Of a stretch of DNA of 64,000 nt, positions 1-12,903 are shown in pieces; position 1 is the first letter of the stretch; every line of letters begins with the position of its first letter. Both the position numbers and the translations under genes were made by a program. Under the pieces are notes generated by a model, which saw only the letters and a program-made list of their open reading frames with translations, made no database searches and was not told where the DNA came from. The stretch spans positions 54,689-118,688 of the forward strand of contig JABYQR010000112.1 in assembly GCA_022592445.1 (NCBI GenBank). The letters run 5' to 3'. Source of the DNA: Cytidiella melzeri (taxonomy: Eukaryota; Basidiomycota; Agaricomycetes; Polyporales; Irpicaceae).

Positions 1-1908
1 TGTTGTCAATCTTGTACAGGAACCACTGCGTGCGAGATGTGTCTATTCAGTAACACGTCTCGCACATACCGAAAGACTAACTAACCTTGTCAATCTTCGT
101 CAAATCGTGGATCTGATCGACAGTGTAGTTCTTGTTGAAAATCGCGTATGCGACAGCGAACAACCGCATGTCCGTAGGTTTGGACAAGGCTGTGTCAATA
201 TCCTCCGGCTGAATGTAGGCCTCGAAACCCTTCCAGCGAGGATCAACTTGACGAATAGCCTTCTGGAGCGATTCCTCAAAGGTACGACCGATAGCCATGA
301 CTTCACCGACAGATTTCATCGCCGAGCCGACTTCACGGTTCACCTGAGACGAAAACTTGGCCAAATCCCATTTCGGGATTTTCGTCACAATGTAGTCCAA
401 AGAAGGCTCAAAACAGGCCGTGGTAGTCTTCGTCACAGCGTTTGGAAGTTCAGGGAGAGTGTGACCAAGAGCAATTTTCGCGGCGGTGTAAGCAAGGGGA
501 TAACCGGTAGCCTTGGATGCCAGTGCACTGTTACCGATGAATAAATATTTAATTTGGGCTGGAGTATAGCTTGTCCTTACCTTGATCGACTTAGGCGGGC
601 GTTGACCTCAATGACGCAGTACTCCCTACTGTATGGGTTCAGTGCATACTGGATGTTGCATTCGCCGATGACACCAAGATGACGAATGACCTTCAGGGCA
701 GCGGAACGGAGCATGTGGTATTCATCGTCCGGTAGGGTTTGCGATGGAGCGACGACAATCGAATCGCCAGTATGTGTGCCGAGGGGGTCAAAATTTTCCA
801 TGTTGCAGCAGATAATAGTGTTCTAAAGCATATACGTCTATTAAGCAAGATGTAGAAGCGCGTTAGTACGCTTGCACTCACATCTGCAGCGTCACGGACG
901 ACCTCATACTCCAATTCCTTCCAACCTTTCATACTTCGCTCAATGAGAACCTGTGGACTCAAACTCAGGCTCTTGGCGGAAAGATCACGGAGTTCGTCGG
1001 CGTTGTTTGCGAAACCAGAACCAAGACCTCCGAGCGTGAAAGCCGAACGCAGGATAACCGGGTAGCCAATCTTCTCGGCGGCGGACAGTGCATCGTGAAT
1101 GGTAGAAACGGCTGTAGACTGCGCCACAGGGATGTCGATCTCTATAACGCAACAAACCAGCAGTCAGTACGGGATTTAGTATATGGTTGATCACGTGACA
1201 TTATGGCAGCGAAAAAGTCTTATTCTGCACAGGCAGTAGGAACGGCGAACACAATGGGGAGCACTCACCCTTTAGAGCCTGAACGAACAAGTCGCGGTCT
1301 TCGGACACCTCGAGCGTCCTGATAGGAGTTCCTAGAACCTGCACGCCAAGTCGTTCGAGAACGCCCATTCTGTCCAACTCAATACCAACGTTGAGGGCAC
1401 TCTGACCACCAAAAGTCAGGAGAACTCCATCGGGCCTCTCCTTCTCCAGAACATAGGCAACATAATCGGCAGTGATAGGCAAGAAGTAGACTTCTGACGC
1501 GAGCTCGTGTGACGTCTGCCAGGTGGCAATGTTCGGGTTAATCAACACAGCGTCGACGCCTTCTTCGCGTAGAGCCTTCAACGCTTGCGAGCCAGAGTAG
1601 TCAAACTCGCCAGCTTGTCCAATACTGAGACCTCCACTGCCGACGATGAGCACTTTGCGAACGTCCGGACGAGGGATCTTGGGCAGAACTTTTGCAGAGA
1701 TTTTGCGAGCGAGCTCAGAAGGGGAGCTCAGCACATGTTCGCCTTCTTCTCCGGTCGAGTACGAGCCCACGGCGGCGCGTGCAACAGCATGCACAGGCTT
1801 GGTTGGGGTTATTGCTAGTCGAGCCTTGGACACATGAAACTGTCGAACGCTAGCCAGCGTTTGACGCGTGAGACATCGCACGCTAGGATGGACTCGCAAG
1901 ATGTTCAT
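1..1908 (-). CDS. CPA2: Arginine-specific carbamoyl-phosphate synthase large subunit, mitochondrial (5' part, cut by window start)
   Basis: This is the synthetase subunit that makes carbamoyl phosphate from ammonia, bicarbonate and ATP for arginine synthesis in mitochondria. Exons read on the minus strand: 1269-1908, 882-1141, 581-822, 86-527 and 1-25, continuing outside the window. The start is the ATG at 1908. The first ~50 residues are rich in Arg, Ser and Ala and poor in acidic residues, as in a mitochondrial presequence, which favours the arginine-specific enzyme over the fused CAD-type protein. Seen next are the family blocks [20 protein letters not shown], the ATP-grasp segment [37 protein letters not shown] and EVNARLSRS. 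Phases agree across all four introns. The C-terminal half, with the second ATP-grasp and MGS domains, is not in the window. Confidence 0.95.
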
Positions 1909-4900
1909 CCTGACTCCCCCCAGGCCTCCAGGTGTGTAGTAGAAAAAGGTGTACGTCGAAAGAAAGCTGCAAGTCTGGCTGAAACAAAAACTGAATACTT
2001 TACAGTGACTCGAGCATTTTGGCGGCAATTCCCGCCCTATCACTTACTTTTAGCGCGTGCTCTTTTGCAAAGCACTCGAAATTGGCCGGCGATACAGTGA
2101 AGTTTATACGACAGCCAGCCCCCAAAAAAATACGAGTACGAGAGGAGAAGTTTCGCAGGTAGCAACTGCACGATCACCCTAGGCCTGGCTTGAGTCTCAA
2201 CGTTCTCAACATTGAGCGATGAAGAACGCAATTAATGTGACAAATTGTTTTACGAGGACACATTGTGACCGACGCGCTTGTGACATTTTTGCATAGTAAC
2301 TTGCGTATTGCGACGCGATGGCTTGAACTCGCATTTGTTGTAACGCATAAATGCCACAGTACTACTAGTTAGAATATCCTCTCCCTCAGACACTTCTTCG
2401 GTCCTCGATTCTTGGTGCTGCACCCGTGGTCAGTTTACTTACTCGGTGAGCCAACTGCAAGATATATCGCCAGATGAACGGACACATGTTCACTACAAAT
2501 CTTAGTCTAGTAGTCTCATGGTAGGCTGTGAAACGGCACTCCCAGAGTGCAGCTTACATTCGTCCATCATGTTCCCATGGTACTCCGAGTAAGCACTTAC
2601 TGAAGCCTTCCAAAATGCCCCAGCTACTCCATGATAACTATCTTGTCGCGATAGTATAAAGCCATTGTTATATTGGGCAACTTCCTGTGGGTATGCCTCA
2701 TATACGCCAACTTGAAGCTTCTTCACTCGAAACACATGAAAACATGATATCGTGCTACTTAGGACCCATCTTGAATGACTCACCTCCCGCCTCACCAGTT
2801 TGCTGTAGTCCGCCCCCATAGAGAACTTCGAAGGCCGATCCTGGTTTCTTATGTTGAGCTAAGAGACTCATTCACCAGGTCAGAAAATTCAAGTGAACCA
2901 ATAAGCACTACTAGCTCTGCGCGTGCGTAAGTCAGCTGTTTGACTCACTTTTTTTTCTAGCCCATACTACATACCAGCTCGACCGCGGGATATACCGACG
3001 CATACCAACAGTACCTCTAGGTCGCGCTATCACGGACTCGTTCCTGAACGATTCCACGGTTGCCCTTATCGGTTCGAACGTCGGATGGAGCGTGGCGCGC
3101 CTCGTGTACGCTGTGAGGCAACATCGAAAAATTCATCATGATCAGTATGCTCTCTCACAAGATATCTTCCACCGGCCACCACCACATCGTATCCGGAATT
3201 CCGTATCTCTCGTTGGTCTATGCCAATTCTGTTCTAGCTATCATCTTCAAGCGATGTCTCATTAGCCTGAGCTGAAGCGCATTATCTGGCAGCGATGACA
3301 CATTTTACGCTATATACAAATACGGCGAAGATGTTCCCGCTACTCCCGCAAGAGCCCACGAGTGAGTGTGAGTGTCTCAGCACTTATTACATAGTACGCT
3401 ACTTTCCGTCTTACTGACAAAAAATTATTGCCCCATACAGTAGTGTTAACGTACTAGATGTTCTATCACATCACTGTCAGAACCGTCACCGGAGACACGT
3501 TACCAGCGAGAGATTATGGGCACCCTACGTAAGTGACGCGAGTTATCCTATCAAACAGTGAGCTTCGTCACTGACCCCATTAAAAACATGTGTTCACCAT
3601 CTCCAACGCTAGCTATCATCCAGTCCTTGTTCGTTCCTTACTTTGTATTTTCTCTCGGGCCTAGGCACCAGGTTGTTCTGGCGTAACACGTGTTGGTAAG
3701 TCGTTGGCCTGTAACTACTACTTATCAACGCTGAACGGGGACATGAGGCATAGCAGAGGCCATGCATGCTCTATCGCGTGCAATTGCATTATCTCAACGT
3801 TCACGCGAACGTTTGGGCGGCATCCCTTCGGTAGCATAAGTCCGACAGTCTACCGTTCATGGCGATCGAAATCTTTAGATGCCTGCAACACTGTAATGTG
3901 AAGTTGTGCGTGCTCCCTCCTCCCCTGGAATGCCCGATGCCGATAAACTCATTCCTCAGTCAGGGGGCAAGAGTCTACATGAAGAAGGTGAGCTTAGTGA
4001 CCGGGAATGGTCTACATACATAGCACTCAAGCATCAGCGAAAAAACCGGACCTGCCTCCCCCCTCCCTCCACCCCCGGACTTCCCGAAAATTTGGCCACT
4101 AGTGCCAATGAACTGAGATCGGCCATTGCAAAATGGTTTGCACGACAGTGAGATCCTAAAGCCGGGAGAGTCCGCCAGATTCGCTCTCATGATGATGGTG
4201 GAGAGAGCGCTCAACCGTACCACAACTCTATAGGCTCGCCACAGCCAGTTCCGGATGCAAACGTGCCAAAGGAGGCGTCTAAGTCCAATCCATGCGCTTC
4301 GAGGGCGCTTCATCCACAAACGAGATAAGTTGTACCAGCCGTTCTGGTACATCACGGAGCGGCTGGGAACGAGCCTGTAGCTACCACAACTCGCTATCAT
4401 TGGACTTTTCTCGACCTACTTTTACGCTACGTACATCTATAGCTTACTACCTACTATCAAACCTTCTTACTTACGTGCGATTGACGATTTTCACGCCAAG
4501 GGGCAATCCGAGTGGACGTTCCAAAACGATCTTCTGACCGTCCCAACTTCCCGGACTCAGGTAGGGACCCTTTTCTTTCCTTTTCTTTCTTGGAACATGC
4601 GTTCAAAGTACTTCCACACCCAGCTGACTTCCTTAGTCGCCCTCGTGGCTGACACGCCTGCCGCAGCAGAGATACAGTGCTTTTTCTGAAGTTTTGTGTG
4701 CGCGGGAGAGAAACACGGTTCTGTACAGTAATTAATGCGAATCTCGACATCGACCACAGTGATGGGCCTGTCTCAGAGACCATATTCTTTGAACATCAGG
4801 AAAAAGTCTCAGCTGCGTACTGGGGGCTCTCTCGCTCATTACGCGCCTGCTCCACGCGTTCAAGTACTGAGTCCAGAGGACTCACTATAGCTTAGAGCCA

Positions 4901-5307
4901 CGGTAGATCAGAAAGAAAACTCACAACGTGTACCAGGCGAGGGCGCAATTCACGGCTCGGAGCGTATAATAGAAGAAGATAAAACATAAAATCAAAAACA
5001 CAAACGTGTTACGGGTACAACCAACAACCAACACACTTTTTCCCTCTAGTAGTGTAAATGTAAAGAGCTTTGCAACGTTAACGTGTTCTCAATAAATTAT
5101 ATTAAATCCGTGATTGTGATTCGTTAGCGATACAGCAACAGCAACAGCAGCAGCAGCCATGTAAAACAAAAAACAAAACAAAACAAAACAAAACAACGAG
5201 TCCAGCGGGGAGAAGTTGCGAGGGTTCGTCATCATCGATGCGTTGCAGAGTCATTTCATGAGTTTCTCTTTCATCAAAGAGCAAACCAAAGGCTCGTTGG
5301 ATGGATT
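1909..5307. other. Gene-poor interval between CPA2 and the PAL gene
   Basis: The left end should carry the CPA2 promoter and 5' UTR, the right end the PAL 3' UTR. Reading frames of 65-140 codons on both strands (for example 2502-2819 minus and 3975-4400 minus) show no recognisable domain, signal peptide or coherent splice structure. A CAG/CAA-rich stretch (about 5132-5157) and an AAAAC microsatellite (about 5162-5196) lie just downstream of the PAL stop codon. I see no other gene here. Confidence 0.6.
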
Positions 5308-8071
5308 CTACGCCTTGTGCAGCATCTGCACCACGACAGGTTGCATCCTGCCATCGCGAATCGCCTGAGAGAGATAAAGCATCCCCCATCAGTATCCATC
5401 AAGAGACCAAAAAAAAAACAAGAAGACGTACTTCATGAATGAGAGAAATATCCTGTCCAATCGAAGGTTCCTCAACCCCAGGACCCGCCTCCCAATTATG
5501 CAAATTCTCCAACCCATGCATCCTAACCCCAAGCGTCACCCTCACAAACTCGTACATCGCCTTGGTCTTGCCCAAATACTGACTAGCCGGAGCAGCGCCT
5601 TTCTTTCCTTCGAGGTACTCTGCCCTGAGCGCGTTGAGACGGAGTGCGCCAGCTTCGGCGAGCTCTGCGCGGAAAGGCATGATGTTTGCGAGTGCGGGGA
5701 GGGTTTCCGTGCCTTCTGCGGCGCAGAATTCGACGATGGGGGTGGTGGTGGCTGAGGCGACCTGTTGGAGACGTTGGATGGCGTCAGAGTTGCTGTAGGT
5801 GTCCAACGCTTTTTCGATGGCTCTGGTGACTCGTGGGTACAGTGCGTCCAGTTGAGAGGTCGAGAGGTGCGAAGAGAAGTGGCGGGTGAGGAGCTCGCGT
5901 GTGAGGGTGTTGATGATTGCGGAAAAGTCATACTGCAGCGCGCGGAGATCGAGGGCTTGGCAGAGGGCGAGGATGTACGATGAGGTCAGCAGTGACAGGA
6001 CTTCGAGGGAGTTGATCGTCGCGCGTGCGGAGATAAGTGCAAGGGAGCTATTTTTTGCAATCAGAAAGGGAAAAAAATAATAGATTGAGATGATACATAC
6101 TTGACTGCCTGGTTGTGAAGTTCTGCAGACTGGATGTGTGTGGACACAGGGTTCGCGAGATACCCAAGCTCTCCGACGTACGCGGCAGTGTGAATGTCGA
6201 TACCCTTCGCAAAGTAATTGTGTGAAGGGTCGGTCGCAGCGAGATTCGGGGGCAAGCCTCTGTTCATCGTCGGGTTGACGAGTTCAGTGCACTGAGCGAA
6301 CATGAGTTTTCCAATGTGGTGCAGGGAAAGACGCGTCTTCTCCATCGCGTTCGTGACAGCCATAGCCTGGAAATTTCCGCCGTGGTGGACCGTGCCAGTC
6401 TCGCCATCTATCAGCGGGTTGTCGGTGGCTACAAGATCGAGCGTAAGTCAGGTCTCTAGCATATGAGACACAAAGATGCATGGAACATACTGCAGTTGCA
6501 TTCTAGAGTCACAACCTCGAGGGCTGAAAGGATGTCTTCTACTTGCGGACCCAAAAATTGCGCAGATGTGCGCAAGGGATAACGATCCTGACGAAGTTCT
6601 CCTGCATCCTCCTCAATGTGACACTCTTCTTCCTCCCCAGTCGCAAGACGAGAACCTTCCAACAAGTCCAATATGTTGGCCGCAACCTCGACTTGACCAG
6701 GGTGCGGGCGAGCAACAGCATGAATGAACGGTTCAAACGAGCCAGTCGATCCCAGCATAGCCTCTGTACCCATCGCAGTGCATACCTGAGCGAGCAATGT
6801 CAGATGAACGGCATCATTCAAGGCCAGGGCAGCCACAGATGCAGAGAACGCGGTCCCGTTCAGTATCCCGAGGTGTTCTTTCGAGCTCAGGGGTATCGGC
6901 TCGACACCGTGTGCTGCGAGAGCTTGATCGGAGGGTACAATCTTGCGCGCACCAAACGCAGCAGGGCCGTCGAACACGCGAATGCTCGGGTTCCCGATGA
7001 GCGTGCCGGCGATGTATGACAGAGGGGAGAGATCTAGGGGGAAAAGTAAGATCCCATCATCAGTATATTATCGATCAAGATCTAAAATTACACGAGACAT
7101 TCGAAAGCCATTTTGCTGTGTGAGGGGGTGGGGGGGGGGGGAGAAACACAGCAATTGAACGTACCTCCAGAGGCGGAGATGCTGCCCCGAAGGGGGACGA
7201 GGGGGGTAATGTTCTCGCGTAGGAGTGTGCTCATTTTTTCGATGAGCTCCCAGCGAACACCAGAGTGGCCACGGATAAGCGAGTTCATGCGGATAAGGAT
7301 GGCACCACGGACCCAGGCCTCTGGCATGCTGGTGGAAGTGAGAGGGTCTGATAAGGGGAGGGAAGACAGCGCTGAGTTGGTGTTGGAGGGAAGCACACCA
7401 GTGTGCTGATGCTGCAAGAGAGCATGTCCCAGCAAGAGCGGGTTGTTGGTACGCGTATCGGCTACACGGTATGGTTTAAAAACTCGTTCACTTGCACATC
7501 ATTAAACGAAAAAGCTTACCGCTGCCACCAAAGCCTGTGCTGACACCATATACACTCTTCTCGGCATCGACCTTGCCCACAATGACCTGACGGCTTTCTG
7601 ACACGCGACGACGGACTTCTGGAGAGTCGGAAAGGTTGACTGACGCCCCGTAGCGTGCAGCAGCGGTGACTGCTGGTATCGAGAGCGTGTTGCCGTCGAT
7701 GACCACAGGTGCACCAGACCTTGAAACGGGTGTCAGCAAAAGTTTGAAACGCGATAAAAATGGGATACGTACTGGAATGAGGTGAGGGCGTCGTAGGACT
7801 CGATAAACTTTGCAAACATGGCAGGACGGCTAGAGTAGGTGTTGAGGACGTCTTTAGGCCGAGCATGTCCGTTCGAGTTCGCGTGTCCGTTTGGGCGCCC
7901 GTTTGTGGTGGCGGCGGGAGTGGGTACGGGTGAGACAGAGGAAGGGGGGACAGAAGGCTTGCGAGTGGGAGGCTCGAAAGAGGGATGGATGTCTGCGACG
8001 GAAGGCATTTCTTTGTCTGAGGGGGGTGAGGCCAGGAAGGAGGTGAACTTGAAGTGGAAGATGCGTTTCAT
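5308..8071 (-). CDS. PAL: Phenylalanine ammonia-lyase
   Basis: The enzyme deaminates L-phenylalanine (often also tyrosine in fungi) to cinnamate in the cytosol, without an added cofactor. Exons on the minus strand: 7773-8071, 7520-7719, 7165-7461, 6491-7033, 6101-6428, 5432-6047 and 5308-5364. They join in phase to 779 codons, or 758 if the inner ATG at 8008 is used; both lengths fit the family and the sequence does not decide. Residues 263-265 are the Ala-Ser-Gly triad (context [16 protein letters not shown]) that cyclises to the MIO electrophile; the intron at 7034-7164 falls right after it. Also seen are [11 protein letters not shown] with the catalytic Tyr, [20 protein letters not shown], the TTDNPLIDG block and [18 protein letters not shown]. 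The gene is complete with no internal stop. It stands alone, with no other phenylpropanoid gene in view. Confidence 0.97.
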
Positions 8072-11000
8072 GGGGGGTGGGTTTTATACAGGGGCGGGTG
8101 CGCTGGAAGTGGACAAGGGTGACGAGTTGGGAGGATGACAGGGATTGCTGTGAAACGGATACGAGATGATACACCATCTCCTGGTATCCCAAACACCTCG
8201 CTCTTTGTACCCAGCCATCTCTCTGCATGCACCGCTTTAGTTTGCTGCAAACCCAAGTTATTCAAAAAAACAAAACAATTCACACCCATGTCCCTTAGCC
8301 GCCGGCTCCGTTGGTCCGGGTCGGATCCCCTGCTTATGTTTTAGTAAGTAATGTTATCTTTCCATTCATATTTCTTTTACTTATCTGCTCGGTTAGCATG
8401 GATCGTAGATTATGAGGTAAGAGTGTCTTTACAGCACTTCTGGAACATCCGCCTCCACCATCAGCTGCATGAGGGAACGAGGGTCTCTTGCTCTCCTCAG
8501 TCCTAGATCCGCCCGCCCCCTTCAACTCTCAAGCAACCACCATCGTCCCTTGGCTGTGTGCTTGACATGGCGGCTGCGAACACTCGTTCAACGACGTTGC
8601 CCAATGATCATCATCCATTCCACGACGTCGACGTCCACTTCAGATCAACGCTGTGCCCTGTTGTCACTTTGACGCACCGTCAACCCGTACGTACATGCTC
8701 CCCTCATTTGTTTGCGCACAGCTAGCTGCTTGCATTGACACGGGTCATCGGACAGCCTCATCCCCCGACAAGAGCGCAGAACCTAGCATGCGTGGCGTTT
8801 ACAAACTCTACATTGTTCCAGGAAACCAAATGATACTAAGCCTATTTTCCATGTCCATCTCTATTGCTACTACTCGGCACGACCTTGCAGAGTTCAATAT
8901 GTCACCGATAGCATGCCGCCTATGGATAGGCTCACCAGAACATTCCTCAACCACGCCGCGTGGATGGCACTACGCTGGGTTATAATATTCATCCTTCCTT
9001 CTATCTTTCCAGCACCGCACGTTCCGCGAAGTCAATGGCGCCAGCCGTACAGGAACGATCGTCCAGTGCAGCGGTATGCGCTGCTGGGTAAAGCATCGAC
9101 ACTCGTTTACACACGCCTTTGCACGGTGCCATTAATCAAGGCCTCTCTCCACTGTCACTCGGCAGTCAATAGAGCCCGAGGGATGCTGTTGAACGTCTTC
9201 TGGATTCAGCATCACTCTGCATGTCTTCCCAAACCTTCGCCAGTTTGGGTCCATAACGCTGGGAACCCGTTTGATACCCACTGTACTCGTTGGTGGACAT
9301 CTACACTCGTTTTTTCCACCGCGCTTTCGTCGGCAACAAAGGGACACCACATACCGAGGAGCGCAGACACGGGCCTGAGCACGCTGTTACATGAGTTCCT
9401 AGTAGTAGTAAGGTGTGCTATGCAAGCTGCCGCAGTACGTTCTCCTGCGCGTGGACCTGGTTTCCCTCCGCGTTCACCTTGGCGCGGTTTCATTAATCTC
9501 TGTTCTTAGAGTCAAGCTCCCTACTACGTCTATCGCATTCGAAGATGACCCTTCAAACCACCATAAACTACGTATATGCATGTCAGTCGTGTTTCGAACG
9601 CTTGTCCCCCAACGAGAGCAGGCAAACTGCCGTATCAACAGAACCATATCCAGGACGTACAGATTCAATTCCGACGTACTGGCCCTTTCATGTTTCGAGT
9701 GTGCAGGCCGAACAATCGAGACACGCGTAAAGCAAGTGTGGCACATCGAAACAAAGCAAAGGCTGAGCATAAAAGCATGAGTCTCGACCAATCAAAGTGG
9801 CTACACAGTCCCAACCACTTCCGGCCTGTGTGCTCGTGTCGACCGACGCCCTCCGTATACCGCGGAACAATATCTGAAGGGGTGGCGGCAGTGCTGTCCC
9901 TTGATCCTCATTCGGTCATACTTCGGTGTTGTGATAAGAGAGTGGTGTTGTGAAGAGATTTGGGGCGTTCATTGATCTGTTACATCTTGAGTATCGACTA
10001 GCAAATCCCTGGTATTATTGCACACGTATATGTCAGTGTCGGTGTCTGTGCGTAACAGGGTCGGGAGAGAAACCTTTGTCGATAATCAATGTCTCTCGGT
10101 AGTGGACTGTGTTCACATCGTTCGGATGCGATGCAGTGAGTAGCACTGTCGATGGGAGGCCGAGTGATGTGACGGTTGGACGCGGTGCGATGAAACGAAC
10201 AATTATCAGAACACACGAATGGTTTTGATCCATCATCAAGGAGAGGCTGCGTGGAATTGCTATGTCGATGTGCACGGTCGTTGCTGTACTTCTACTCCGG
10301 GTGGACGGTGTTCGCAAGATACCAACATGGAGGAATAAGGCACATACGTAAGTGAAAGTTTCGCAGCTTAATGAAACCGACATGTGAAAAGTTCCCTCGA
10401 GACGTCCGCTGTGTGAGTTCTTGTCGTCGGGTGCGAGTAGAATGTCATCAGTACACTCACGATCATGGCTATCAGTGAAACCTTTGTGCCTCCTATCATC
10501 GGGATCCCTGAAGCTAACAATCATGCGTTGACCCCTTCTACGCAGGGCTGTGGTTTGTGCATGGTAAGCAATGTTTTACAACAACACAAACCTGTGGCTT
10601 TTGAATTGTCTGCTAGAAGAAAACAGGGAAGTCAGTGATCCCAATCATCCAACGCGACTCGAAGTTTGTTTCACGCAAAGGAGCCTGCAGCTCAGTCCGT
10701 TGTTTGGGTAGGTGTGGGAAGTAGGCGGAATCTCTGAATACTGTGAATCCTTGCGATATTAGAACCGACCGCCGAAAAAATGCTTCCGTCTAGGCGTGCC
10801 GCATCTCTGGGTGAGTTCAAGACGTCTTTCCACCTCCTTGGACAGCCCTGGAGAGCCACTGTGTTATTATGTCTGTGTACACAGCATTTGAGTCTGTGTG
10901 TTGTTCATTCAGATACAAACAAACGGTATCTGACTTACACATATACCCTGTCATGTCAATGAGCCAGTGAGGCGGTGAGAGAAGAAACAACGTACCGCCA

Positions 11001-11108
11001 CAACGACTCCGCAACCCCAAATGGGGCTTGTAGTCACGTGTAAGCTAACTTTGCTGCAGCCCTCCATCTCGAGAGTCCCCGCTTGCTTGTCCTTCACATC
11101 GCAGAACA
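8072..11108. other. About 3 kb intergenic region between PAL and FCF1 (divergent promoters)
   Basis: PAL is transcribed leftwards and FCF1 rightwards, so both promoters should lie here. Frames at 8913-9509 (plus, 198 codons) and 10033-10524 (minus, 163 codons) are open, but the proteins match no family I know and have no consistent intron signals. A small lineage-specific gene cannot be excluded. Confidence 0.55.
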
Positions 11109-12037
11109 ATGGTAAAGCGTCGCGTTTCAAAAGAAAAATCAACATGTTATGCTAACTAACTGCCACCCAGGGAAAGGCCAAAAAGACCCGCAAGTTTGCG
11201 GCCGTCAAGCGCATGATTAACCCGAATGATATCAGACTGTGCGTGCCACACGTTTGGGCAGGTTTCCGTGACTCTGACTCCTATCCTCCGAACAGCAAGG
11301 AGAACCAAGCGAAGCAGCAGAAGAAGGAGGCAGAAGCAAAGGAGAAAGCACAGCGTCGCGTGTGAGCTCGGGTCCATCCATCGTGGTCGACGCTAGTACG
11401 CTCACTACCGCCACTATTTCTTTTCCCTGCATCCACCCAGACCACAAGTAGCCTCGTCTCTCTTCTTGCAACACAACGACGCCCTTGTACCTCCGTACCG
11501 GGTGCTTATCGATACCAACTTCATCAACTTCAGCTTGCAAAACAAACTGGAGCTTATAGGCGGGATGATGGACTGTTTGTATGCCAAGTGTGAGTAACCC
11601 TGACACGCCTACAGTGTCCGAAACGTCTGTGAGCAATTCCGCTCAGGGAGAACCATTCTCTAGGTATACCGTGTGTGACAGACTGTGTCATGGCTGAGTT
11701 GGAGAAGCTGGGGCACAGGTACCGGGTTGCGTTGAGGTGGGCAGCGTCGCTTCCCGTTCCTTTCTCTAGCCATTTCACTCACATTCAAAACACCCCCAAT
11801 TTTTGCGCCAGAATCGCCCGGGACCCACGCTTCGAACGTCTGTCGTGCTCGCATTCTGGCACGTATGCCGATGACTGTCTCGTCCAACGGGTGACGTCCC
11901 ACCGGTGCTTTGTGGTCGCCACTTGCGATCGAGAGCTGAGGAGACGGATACGGAAGATTCCTGGTGTACCTTTGATGTACATTGTGCGGAGGCGTTACGC
12001 TATTGAACGATTACCAGACCAAGGGGCACCGGTGTAA
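11109..12037 (+). CDS. FCF1: rRNA-processing PIN-domain nuclease FCF1/Utp24
   Basis: FCF1/Utp24 is the PIN endonuclease of the small-subunit processome that cleaves pre-rRNA at the early A1 and A2 sites in the nucleolus. Exons: 11109-11111, 11171-11238, 11296-11361, 11441-11589, 11664-11736 and 11812-12037, joined in phase to 194 codons (yeast and human proteins are about 190-200). The first exon is only the ATG, followed directly by a GT donor; this start is chosen because the family begins [15 protein letters not shown]. Seen in order: a Lys-rich N-terminus, LIDTNFINF with the first metal-binding Asp, [14 protein letters not shown] with the acidic Glu, GTYADDCLV and [12 protein letters not shown] with further Asp residues, and the C-terminal IPGVPLMYI segment. 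All four acidic positions are present. This is a single-copy housekeeping gene. Confidence 0.96.
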
Positions 12038-12903
12038 AGGGACAATGCCTCGTGTCGTGACTACCCCCCTTGGTTCGGACCTTGTTCGCCTGTGTGCGTT
12101 CACAGACTCGTGAGTACCCTTCTGTTTGTTTCCTCATACACTCTGGGCTGACGGTGTGTTTCAGGCGATGAAATACATTCATTATTTGTTATCACTAAAT
12201 ATTGCTGTGGGGACCAATATTGAAAGGGACCGACGTGTAATGTAGGCCGCCACCATCTCATGACATTGTCTTACCGTACGTGTCAACGATGTCTTCCCTC
12301 ATCGATTCGTGCCGCTTCATGGGTTTGCGTGCTCTGCCAATTGTTAGGTATGACTTGGCTCTTTGTCCACCCTCGGCGAGATAAACGTCGTCGTTCACCC
12401 TCGATTCCGGATGGATCCAACAAAGGAGGTATCATGCATCATGTCCCCATCTTTGGCGTCGTACATCCACTTTCACATATCCCCATGACGGGCCCAGTGC
12501 GCATGCTCTACTCCTCGCGGATATGCTCCGGTGTCCGGCTCTCGTCCGTGGTTGAACCCAAGCTCGTAGCACATGCAGCGGAGTGAGGGAATGTGACCTT
12601 TGATATATTCTTCTCCATGCGTATATCTTTTGGAGTGTTTTGAGGGTTTTGCTGTTTACCATTACTTTGGATTTATTATTACGAGTTGCTAAAGCCATTT
12701 CAGCCACAACGTGTGGACACTGGATTGGCGGATGCAAAAATTCATGATGACGAACATGGGTTAGTAACAGGATCTTTTTTTTTTGGCTATCTGGCGCCCA
12801 TATCGACCTGACTCGACTGAGAACTTCAATATTCTGACTCGCACAACCTGAATCATGGTGGTGCAAACTCTGCCTTCCTCTGCTAGTGTCGTCGTTCAAC
12901 AGA
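12038..12903. other. Intergenic region FCF1 to FAD oxidase
   Basis: It holds the FCF1 3' UTR and the promoter of the oxidase. Overlapping frames on both strands (12260-12586 plus, 12432-12941 minus) have no recognisable content. I see no gene. Confidence 0.6.

Noticed and set aside
3068..3085. tRNA B-box-like sequence GGTTCGAACG
   Set aside because: The conserved CC of the B box is missing and no cloverleaf could be drawn around it.
3704..3901. Possible mating-pheromone precursor (65 codons ending CNTVM)
   Set aside because: The Cys is five residues from the end, so there is no C-terminal CaaX box; no receptor gene is nearby.
8913..9509. 198-codon frame on the plus strand
   Set aside because: Composition and content look random and no splice partners were found.
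10033..10524. 163-codon frame on the minus strand
   Set aside because: No family resemblance. The residue pattern (His/Thr/Ser/Arg-rich) does not look like a folded protein. A small unknown gene cannot be excluded.
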